This document shows positions 1 through 5,670 of a stretch of 7,130 nucleotides of DNA, piece after piece. Under the pieces are notes generated by a model. The model ran no database searches. It worked only from the letters and a program-made list of their open reading frames with translations, and had not been told where the DNA came from. Numbering within the stretch: position 1 is the stretch's first letter; every line of letters begins with the position of its first letter. Source of the DNA: Acidobacteriota bacterium (GTDB taxonomy: Bacteria; Acidobacteriota; Blastocatellia; Pyrinomonadales; Pyrinomonadaceae). Position numbers and translations under genes: made by a program. The stretch is taken from the NCBI GenBank assembly GCA_029777145.1, contig JAKOSS010000527.1:1-7130 (forward strand). Reading direction: 5' to 3'.

Positions 1-4
1 ACCC

Positions 5-10
5 TATAAT
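5..10 (+). promoter_or_regulatory. candidate -10 box upstream of the sigma-like gene
   Basis: TATAAT is a perfect match to the housekeeping -10 hexamer. Transcription would begin near 16-18, giving a leader that contains the bipartite motif at 11-43 and the AGGAGG ribosome binding site. The -35 region would lie outside the window and cannot be checked. A hexamer alone is weak evidence. Confidence 0.4.
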
Positions 11-43
11 CGTTTCCGGTTATCGGTCATTAAGTCCATTTAA
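11..43 (+). promoter_or_regulatory. bipartite leader motif, copy 1 (CGTTTCCGGTT-N13-TCCATTTAA)
   Basis: Block A (11-21) and block B (35-43) are identical to blocks at 4832-4842 and 4856-4864. Both copies have exactly 13 nt between blocks, and those spacers match at only about one position. Conserved ends with a divergent, fixed-length middle point to a two-site protein target. It could be the -35/-10 pair of an alternative sigma factor, with TTTAAT at 39-44 as the -10, or an operator in the leader of a transcript started at TATAAT 5-10. If it is a promoter, transcription would start near 51, just past most of the AGGAGG. That tension slightly favours the operator reading, or else a start at the internal ATG at 81. 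Confidence 0.6.
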
Positions 44-44
44 T

Positions 45-50
45 AGGAGG
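45..50 (+). promoter_or_regulatory. ribosome binding site of the sigma-like gene
   Basis: AGGAGG lies 9 nt before the GTG at 60 and supports that start over the in-frame ATG at 81. The ATG has only a weak GGAAG at 71-75 in front of it. Confidence 0.7.
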
Positions 51-59
51 AGAGCCTGA

Positions 60-827
60 GTGACGCCGCCGGAAGCCGTCATGTCTCACATCAGCCCGTT
101 GACGAGAGTCTCAACGACGGGGGAGTTGTATACGCGGCGACCCGAGGTTGAAGGCCAGCTCCAGGATCTCGCCCGAAACGGGTTCGCGTTCGATCTGAAT
201 GCGTTGAACAACCGGGACCGGGATTCAGATGGATATCTCTATGACGAAACGCTCGTTTACCTCTTTCGCCGAGCGGTTGCTATCGATGATTCGACCATCG
301 AGCCTCTCTACACCGAGATCAACCGCCGCACGATGCTCAAATTGCGCAAGATCCAGCGCGACTATTTCGAATCAGATCCGAACGCATTCGAAGAGTTCAG
401 TGAAGATGTCTGTGGACGACTTCTCCGGAAATTGCTGGATATTGGCTCGAATTCCGCTGATTTTGCTCAGGTGATGTTCGGACGTTACGTCGTCAGGCTT
501 GGGATGGACGTCATCAAGAAAATGAAACGCAGCATTGTTATCGAAGTGTTGGAGCCGCTCGAGGGCGGAGGAGATCCGATCGATCTGCTTTTCGCCGCGA
601 ACGATCTCCCCGAAATCGACCGGATTCTAATCGGCGAGGCATTGTCCGAATTGCGGCCTCAGGTAAGAAGGGCGGCGATACTTCGTTTTACATACGGTTT
701 GCCCGTCGAGACAAACCCACCATCCGCGTGGAGTGTCAGCGTCCAAATGAAGGTGACCGGGCGAACTGTGCGGAACTGGCTTCGTGAGGCTGTTCAGGTC
801 CTCGCTGAATTCGAGGGATTAGTGTGA
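60..827 (+). CDS. divergent sigma-70/ECF-like sigma factor
   Basis: This 255-residue protein looks like a divergent RNA polymerase sigma factor, expected to direct transcription in the cytoplasm. Residues about 100-157 resemble sigma region 2: an acidic-aromatic segment (DPNAFEEFSEDVCGRLLRKL), then a phenylalanine-containing helix ending in KKMKR. Residues about 192-252 resemble region 4: EALSELRPQVRRAAILRF, then a helix-turn-helix ending in TGRTVRNWLREAVQVL. A short loop (ETNPPSAW) before the recognition helices is unusual. The first 60 residues match nothing I recognise, and the protein is longer than a minimal ECF factor. GTG at 60 is preferred because AGGAGG sits 9 nt upstream; ATG at 81 is the alternative. 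The stop overlaps the next gene by 4 nt, as in many sigma/anti-sigma pairs. The fold call rests on pattern only; it could be another HTH regulator. Confidence 0.65.
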   Translation: MTPPEAVMSHISPLTRVSTTGELYTRRPEVEGQLQDLARNGFAFDLNALNNRDRDSDGYLYDETLVYLFRRAVAIDDSTIEPLYTEINRRTMLKLRKIQRDYFESDPNAFEEFSEDVCGRLLRKLLDIGSNSADFAQVMFGRYVVRLGMDVIKKMKRSIVIEVLEPLEGGGDPIDLLFAANDLPEIDRILIGEALSELRPQVRRAAILRFTYGLPVETNPPSAWSVSVQMKVTGRTVRNWLREAVQVLAEFEGLV

Positions 828-1459
828 TGGGAAATCTACTGCACCTTCTGAACTCTCAAAATAACGACGTCGCCGACGTTCTGGAGAGTTACGCAATTGC
901 GGCGTCGGGCCGAAATGATTTCAACATCCTGAAGGAATGGGTCGAAAGGTATCCGCAGTTTGCTGAAGAGCTTATTGAATTTGCGGCCGAATGTACGATT
1001 GATGACCGAACGCCGGATCAACCGGTGTCTGCGGAGTTGGAGAGAATCGATCGTGATGCCGCGCGTGCGCGACTTTCGGTCGCACTGCACAATCGTCGCG
1101 ACGTCCAGCCGATCACGAGCCTTATCGGTCTTGCGAAGAAAGAGCGACGCTCAATGCAATCATTTGCCGCCGCCGCGGGCCTGAGCGTTTCGCTCCTGAT
1201 GCATCTTGAGAGACGACGCGTCGAGTTCGCGTCTATTCCGGGACAATTGGTGCGACGCCTCGCCGAACTGCTGTCGGTCGGCGATGAAGCCGTCGCGGAA
1301 TTCCTGCGGCTCGGGCCCGATCGCGCGCCGGAGATGAGCTACAAGGCAGACCTTATGCCGCTCCCGGTTGTTCAGAAAAGCTTCGCCGATGTCGTTCGCG
1401 AGGATCAGATGCTCTCACGGGAACAAAAGTTAGAATTGCTCAATCTGGCGGACGAATAG
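824..1459 (+). CDS. XRE-like helix-turn-helix protein, probable regulator of the operon
   Basis: This 211-residue protein has a Cro/C1-type (XRE) HTH-like core at about 98-162: a leading helix with KKERRS, MQSFAAAAGLSVSLLMHLERR as the HTH, then IPGQLVRRLAELLSV. Residues about 15-55 form a helical N-terminal segment (LKEWVERYPQFAEELIEFAA). The C-terminus (QKSFADVVREDQMLSREQK) looks like a flexible tail. No membrane segment is visible, so it should be cytosolic. The start is GTG 824 (GTGA overlap with the upstream stop) or the adjacent ATG 827; GAGGG at 813-817 serves either, and translational coupling is likely. XRE proteins beside ImmA/IrrE proteases are typically repressors cut by that protease, so I infer it is the substrate of gene 3's peptidase. 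Its position directly after a sigma-like gene also allows an anti-sigma role. Confidence 0.65.
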   Translation: MMGNLLHLLNSQNNDVADVLESYAIAASGRNDFNILKEWVERYPQFAEELIEFAAECTIDDRTPDQPVSAELERIDRDAARARLSVALHNRRDVQPITSLIGLAKKERRSMQSFAAAAGLSVSLLMHLERRRVEFASIPGQLVRRLAELLSVGDEAVAEFLRLGPDRAPEMSYKADLMPLPVVQKSFADVVREDQMLSREQKLELLNLADE

Positions 1460-1479
1460 GTTCGCCGACGCTCACGCTT

Positions 1480-4400
1480 ATGACACGTTGGGAAGCGATC
1501 CGCGAGAATGCGTGGAACGTCAGACAACTCCTTGCCGAAAAACGCGGGATCGCCGTCACCGAAACCCGCGACCCGCAACATATTGCCGAAACTGCAGCCG
1601 ATCTTCTTGGTCTGACGGCGCTTCCTGAACATCCCGATTCCACGCTTCTCCAAGGTGCTCAAGCCGTCCTCGACGCCGAATTCATCTACTTCGACAATTC
1701 GCTCCCCGACTGGAAGAAAGCGTTCGCGATCGCCCACGAGATCGGGCACGCACGTATCCACGCCCGAAGCGCCGTCTGCGACTCGTCCGCGATCGAATCT
1801 GAAGGAATTTCCGAGGATTCCGACTCAAGCGCTGAAAAGGCCGTCGGCTATGGTGCAGCGGAGTTGCGCGAGCGTGAGGCGAATCTCTTCGCACTTGAAC
1901 TGCTGCTTCCGCGCGACGCGGTCGGCGCTTCGTTCAACTCGTCGAATTGCGTCGCGGATGCACTTGCCGCGGGAGTGAGTTTTGAGATCTTTTCCGGCCA
2001 GCTTCTCCACGCCTTGCTCGTGCCGGAACATCAACCGAAGGCGGCTTCGGGAAACAATCCGGAACCTGACGACAGCCAACGTGCGGCGTCCGAGCATCGC
2101 GGGTCCGCATTGTTGGTGAGCGCCGGTCCCGGAACCGGAAAGACGCAGACGCTCTGTTCGCGGATCTCTTTCCTGTTGAAGAAAGGCGTCGATCCCAAAC
2201 GGATCCTAGCGCTGACGTTCTCGAACAAAGCCGCGGAAGAAATGCGCGAACGCGTCGCATCCGCCCATCCCGAGGAGGCGAAGGTGATGGAGATCATGAC
2301 CTTCCACGCTTTCGGCCTGAATCTCCTTCGCCAGTTCTGGGAACGCGCCGAACTCGATCCGCATTCACGCCTTGTCGACAAGATCGACGCCCTGATGCAT
2401 CTCGAAGCAAACCTGGCCAGGCTTGGATTCCGACGCTATCTGCAGATTCGCGAACCGACCCGACCATTGCCCGAAATACTCGCCGCGATCTCGCGCGCGA
2501 AGGACGAGTTGTGCGGTCCCGAACAATTCGCCAAACTCGCCCGACAGCAACTTGCGGCAGCGGACGCGAGCGGCGACGAAAAGGCGATCTCCAAAGCCGA
2601 GAAGGCTGTCGAAACGGCCAACGTATATCGCTTCTACCAAGCGTGGCTCGACGACGGGAAAATGCTCGATTTCGGCGATCTGATCTTTCGCGCCGTCAGG
2701 CTTTTGCGCGAAGATCCTGGGGTCAATAAAGCGGTCGCCGGGCGTTACGACGAGATTCTCGTTGACGAGTTTCAGGACGTCAACCGCGCCTCGGGACTGC
2801 TGCTGAAGGAGATCGCCGGCGACGGAAAAGGTCTATGGGCGGTCGGCGACACGCGGCAATCAATCTACCGGTGGCGCGGCGCGTCCCCGTCGAACATCGG
2901 CGAGTTCGGCACCGATTATGCGGGCTCGCAAACGAAATCGCTCGCGGTCAATTACCGTTCGTTGCCGGCGATCGTCGAGATCTTTTCCGAGTTCGCCGGG
3001 CAGATGATCTGTGCCGGAGCCAATGTGTTCCACGATTGGGAAGCGAACCGAAATGATGCGGAATCCGACATTCGATTGACCGTCGCGTCCGGGATCGGGG
3101 GCGAGGTGCGGTCGGTCGCGGACGTGATCAAGAAACATCAAGAAGAGGGTATCGCATGGCGTGACCAGGCGGTGATCTGCCGGACGCACCGGCAGCTTGT
3201 TGAGATGTCGGAAGGGCTGACCCGGCTGGAAGTCCCGGTGTTCTATCTCGGCGATGTCTTCGAGAGATCCAAGATCCGCGACCTCCTGAGTCTGCTCGAT
3301 CTTTCGATCCGCAATCACGGACACGCCTTGGTGCGCGTCGCTCAGTTTCCGGAATACGCGATTCCGACGGCGGACGTCATACGGGTCGTTGAAGAAGCGC
3401 GTTCACGAGACGGGGGCTTTCGCGCGGTGCTTGCCGACACGGAATTCGAAGCGAAACTGTCAGAGCGAGCGCATCCGGGTTGGCGCCGGGTGAGAGCGCA
3501 TTTGGACAGTCTCGACAGTACCGCGACGGTTTTCGAGTTCCTCGTCCGATATCTTTTTACGGAATCAGATTATCTGAGGCCGCTTCTGGCGGACGATTCC
3601 GTTCCGAACGTGACTTCGAGGATTGCGATCTACCAGTTCGCGAGATTCGCCGAATCGATGTCGCGTCGGATCGAGGAGCGCGGACCCGAAGCGCTCAAGC
3701 GATGTCTGCGTTACGTGCGCCGGGTCGCCTGGTTCCGCGAGGACAAGGACCTTGCGCAGATACCGGACGCCGCCGCCGGGCTCGACGCCGTCCGGCTCCT
3801 GACCGTGCACGGGGCGAAAGGATTGGAGTTCGTTTCGGTCAACCTTCCGTACCTCGGTGCCGGAAAGTTTCCATACAAGGGCGGCGGAGTACCTCCTTTT
3901 CCCGACGGGTTGGTCGCCGCTACCCGGGATTGCAAAGATGAAGAGGAGGAATGCCTCTTTTTTGTCGCGCTATCGCGGGCGCGCGACCATCTGCATCTTT
4001 CGCGATCAACAACGTATGGGGCAACGAATAGCAACCCTTCACCGTTCTTGATCCAACTGCGAGATGTCCTTCCGAAGGCGACAGAATGCGGTACCGATGC
4101 CGATCCGGATCCTCCCGGAGTGGAGATTCGCGCGCGGGACACCTTCTATGCCCCCGAACTCGAGAAATATCAGCGGTGTCCCCGAGTCTATTACTATACC
4201 GGCGTTCGCGGCATGAAAGGGGAAGACGACGAGTCGGTTTACCTTGCATTTCACAGTATGCTGCTCAAGGCGATCAGAGAGGCGCGGGAGTTGCCCGGCA
4301 CGTCGCTTGAAAGGTTCGAAGAACTATGGAGCGAATCGGAGTTCGGCGGTCACACGTACGGTGAGATTTACCGGGCGGTGGCCGACGAGATACTCACAAG

Positions 4401-4806
4401 ACCGGAAGCTGTTGCGGGAGAGTTGTTGGAAAGGACCTTCGAAGTGAAGATCGGAGACGTGTCGGTCAGGGTTTCGGTCGATGAAGTCACGCAGCAATCA
4501 GGATCGGTTGTGATCAAGCGGTTAAAGACCGGGAAGAAGCCAACGAAACCGAGGGATGACCGTGATGCTCTGATCGTGGCCGGAGCGCACGCGGCATTTC
4601 CGGGGAAGATTATCGAATACCGGAAGGTCTATCTTTCCAGTGGTGAAGAGGTAGATCCCGAGGTTACACCCAGATTCTCAACAGGCGCGCTCGGTCGTTT
4701 CGAAGAAGCGATCGCCGGCATTCGAGACGGCAAGTTCCCCGCGAAGGTCGACGATCAGCGCTGCCCCAATTGCCCTCATTATTTTTACTGCCCCTCCGGC
4801 GAATAA
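1480..4806 (+). CDS. ImmA/IrrE metallopeptidase - UvrD-type helicase - Fe-S PD-(D/E)XK-like fusion protein
   Basis: This 1108-residue protein has three parts. (1) Residues 1-185 are an ImmA/IrrE zinc peptidase: HEIGH at 86-90 (H86, E87, H90), then EREANLFALELLLP from 131, with E131 the probable third ligand. (2) Residues about 195-850 are an SF1A helicase: Q200, Walker A GPGTGKT 216-222, Ia LTFSNKAAEEM, Ib TFHAF, DEFQD 429-433, VGDTRQSIYRWRGA 455-468, NYRS 491-494, TVHGAKGLEF 775-784, VALSRARD 829-836. (3) Residues about 885-1108 resemble the RecB/AddB/Cas4 nuclease fold, with cysteines C900, C1095, C1098 and C1104 (C-x2-C-x5-C at the end), the usual 4Fe-4S arrangement. D1001 is present, but the usual acid before the lysine of 'DYKTG' is replaced (RLKTG, 1014-1018), so cleavage is doubtful. 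The ATG at 1480 lies 20 nt after gene 2 with no clear Shine-Dalgarno, suggesting translational coupling. Domain calls 1 and 2 are near certain. Confidence 0.95.
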   Translation: MTRWEAIRENAWNVRQLLAEKRGIAVTETRDPQHIAETAADLLGLTALPEHPDSTLLQGAQAVLDAEFIYFDNSLPDWKKAFAIAHEIGHARIHARSAVCDSSAIESEGISEDSDSSAEKAVGYGAAELREREANLFALELLLPRDAVGASFNSSNCVADALAAGVSFEIFSGQLLHALLVPEHQPKAASGNNPEPDDSQRAASEHRGSALLVSAGPGTGKTQTLCSRISFLLKKGVDPKRILALTFSNKAAEEMRERVASAHPEEAKVMEIMTFHAFGLNLLRQFWERAELDPHSRLVDKIDALMHLEANLARLGFRRYLQIREPTRPLPEILAAISRAKDELCGPEQFAKLARQQLAAADASGDEKAISKAEKAVETANVYRFYQAWLDDGKMLDFGDLIFRAVRLLREDPGVNKAVAGRYDEILVDEFQDVNRASGLLLKEIAGDGKGLWAVGDTRQSIYRWRGASPSNIGEFGTDYAGSQTKSLAVNYRSLPAIVEIFSEFAGQMICAGANVFHDWEANRNDAESDIRLTVASGIGGEVRSVADVIKKHQEEGIAWRDQAVICRTHRQLVEMSEGLTRLEVPVFYLGDVFERSKIRDLLSLLDLSIRNHGHALVRVAQFPEYAIPTADVIRVVEEARSRDGGFRAVLADTEFEAKLSERAHPGWRRVRAHLDSLDSTATVFEFLVRYLFTESDYLRPLLADDSVPNVTSRIAIYQFARFAESMSRRIEERGPEALKRCLRYVRRVAWFREDKDLAQIPDAAAGLDAVRLLTVHGAKGLEFVSVNLPYLGAGKFPYKGGGVPPFPDGLVAATRDCKDEEEECLFFVALSRARDHLHLSRSTTYGATNSNPSPFLIQLRDVLPKATECGTDADPDPPGVEIRARDTFYAPELEKYQRCPRVYYYTGVRGMKGEDDESVYLAFHSMLLKAIREARELPGTSLERFEELWSESEFGGHTYGEIYRAVADEILTRPEAVAGELLERTFEVKIGDVSVRVSVDEVTQQSGSVVIKRLKTGKKPTKPRDDRDALIVAGAHAAFPGKIIEYRKVYLSSGEEVDPEVTPRFSTGALGRFEEAIAGIRDGKFPAKVDDQRCPNCPHYFYCPSGE

Positions 4807-4831
4807 ACGTCTCCAAAATAGTTTTCAATTC

Positions 4832-4864
4832 CGTTTCCGGTTTCGTCCGTTCCGTTCCATTTAA
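4832..4864 (+). promoter_or_regulatory. bipartite leader motif, copy 2
   Basis: Both blocks of the 11-43 motif recur here: CGTTTCCGGTT at 4832-4842 and TCCATTTAA at 4856-4864, again 13 nt apart. This copy also contains TCCGTT at 4830-4835, 4846-4851 and 4851-4856, which could be direct-repeat binding sites. A weak -10-like TTCAAT lies at 4824-4829, roughly where TATAAT sits in copy 1. If the motif itself is a promoter, transcription would start near 4872 and most of the ribosome binding site would be kept. The motif implies that the small gene at 4887 has its own transcript under the same control as the operon. Confidence 0.6.
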
Positions 4865-4870
4865 ATAGAC

Positions 4871-4876
4871 AGGAGG
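4871..4876 (+). promoter_or_regulatory. ribosome binding site of the small basic protein
   Basis: AGGAGG lies 10 nt before the ATG at 4887 (7 nt more than ideal only if the second ATG at 4890 is used). It is strong evidence that the small frame is translated. Confidence 0.75.
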
Positions 4877-4886
4877 GAACAAAACG

Positions 4887-5171
4887 ATGATGCAAAGGAA
4901 ACGGAGCTTCTCGGAAACAGTCCGCAATCTTGAAACAAAAAACTCGGAACGGCTGATGAGGAAGGCGCGACGCGCGAACCGGATCGCGAAATCGCTGCGC
5001 GGAGCGGGACGCCGCCTGGCATATTCGGTCAAGAGCTCGGCACTTGTTGCATTGGCAACCAAACTGCCCGCCAAATCGCGCGTCCGGTCCGACAACGTGA
5101 TCATGGACTTCGTAGTCGTCGAGCTGAAACAGGGAAAAGGCGGTCTCCATTGTCCGGCGAAGCTCTTCTAA
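4887..5171 (+). CDS. small, highly basic protein of unknown function
   Basis: I do not recognise this 94-residue protein. It has 23 Lys/Arg against 6 Asp/Glu. The charge is concentrated in residues 1-67, where a helical stretch (LMRKARRANRIAKSLRGAGRR, about 23-43) looks suited to nucleic-acid or acidic-protein binding. A hydrophobic patch (SALVALATKL, 51-60) is too short for a clear membrane helix. The C-terminal part (NVIMDFVVVELKQGKGGLHC) looks like a beta segment. Reality of the gene is supported by a strong AGGAGG, a double ATG start (4887/4890) and its own leader motif shared with the upstream operon. That shared motif suggests it is an output or accessory part of the three-gene system; this is inference. 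It could instead be an unrelated small protein. Confidence 0.7.
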   Translation: MMQRKRSFSETVRNLETKNSERLMRKARRANRIAKSLRGAGRRLAYSVKSSALVALATKLPAKSRVRSDNVIMDFVVVELKQGKGGLHCPAKLF

Positions 5172-5183
5172 GCAAGTGATTAC

Positions 5184-5269
5184 TTTCGCGGAGACGCAGA
5201 GGTTATCAGAAAGGTCGGAGCAGGGACCGTTTATCAGAAAACTCTGCGACGTTGCGCCTCCGCGGTGAA
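5184..5269. repeat. imperfect inverted repeat with internal direct repeat
   Basis: The left arm TTTCGCGGAGACGCAGAGG (5184-5202) is partly complementary to the right arm at 5242-5269 (CTCTGCG, then CCTCCGCGGTGAA). TTATCAGAAA occurs just inside each arm as a direct repeat (5203-5212, 5231-5240), and GGTC...GACC lies at 5213-5228. The arms resemble a short intergenic repeat common in several bacterial phyla, which reads as 'TAEAQRRR' when translated on the minus strand. It lies just after the small gene's stop and may act as a weak transcription-ending structure, but no T-run follows. Confidence 0.55.
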
Positions 5270-5282
5270 GTTTCCGGAAGCT

Positions 5283-5600
5283 ATCCGCAATCCCAAATCC
5301 CCATTCCCAAATGGAGAGGCCGCCTGAAGGCGGAACTCCAAACTCGGAACTCCGAACCCGGAACTCCGAACATCCGCAATCCCACATCCCACATCCCAAA
5401 TCCAGCATCCCCAATCCCAAATGGAAAAGCCGCCTGAAGGCGGAACTCCAAACCCGGAACTCCAAACCCGGAACTCCAAACATCCCAAATCCCAAATCCC
5501 CAATCCCAAATGGAGAGGCCGCCTGAAGGCGGAACTCCAAACCCGGAACTCCAAACATCCCAAATCCCACATCCCAAATCCCACATCCCCAATCCCACAT
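5283..5600. repeat. C-rich composite minisatellite with three GC hairpins
   Basis: Three modules are built from the same pieces. Each has AATCCCAAATGGARARG, a hairpin CCGCCTGAAGGCGG (5320-5333, 5430-5443, 5519-5532), two or three GGAACTCC(A/G)AACCC 14-mers, then ATCCCAA/ATCCCAC heptamers. The hairpins are 110 and 89 bp apart; the difference fits loss of one 14-mer and one 7-mer, which suggests slippage. The minus strand carries GGG runs at about 4-nt intervals (clearest across 5545-5600), enough for G-quadruplex formation. The array lacks stops in several frames on both strands and creates long false reading frames. It fills most of the 499-bp gap between two genes. Confidence 0.9.
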
Positions 5601-5636
5601 GCCTTGGCCCTTTCCGTCCGTCTTTCTTGCGATTAC

Positions 5637-5660
5637 TTGAGGACAATTTCTGTCCTTCAA
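5637..5660. promoter_or_regulatory. small inverted repeat just upstream of the PQQ-like gene
   Basis: AGGACA (5640-5645) pairs with TGTCCT (5651-5656) across a 5-nt loop. TTG/CAA extends the stem if one T is bulged. It ends 10 nt before the ATG at 5671, where a ribosome binding site would be expected and none is seen. It could be an operator or a leader hairpin; there is no T-run, so a terminator is unlikely. Confidence 0.4.
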
Positions 5661-5670
5661 ACACACTGCT

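Noticed and set aside
1480..4806. Gabija GajB or a standard AddA/RecB helicase
   Set aside because: No GajA-like nuclease gene or AddB/RecC partner is adjacent, and the N-terminal IrrE domain does not belong to those families.
4807..4831. Rho-independent terminator after the fusion gene
   Set aside because: Only a short AAAATAGTTTT palindrome is present, with no GC stem or T-run.
5270..5280. Third copy of the leader motif (GTTTCCGG near 5270)
   Set aside because: It matches only part of block A, lies in the self-complementary TTCCGGAA, and no TCCATTTAA follows at the right distance.
5283..5600. CRISPR array
   Set aside because: There are no unique spacers between repeats. The intervals are themselves 7-mer and 14-mer repeats, and no cas genes are present; the Cas4-like C-terminus of gene 3 is part of a helicase fusion.
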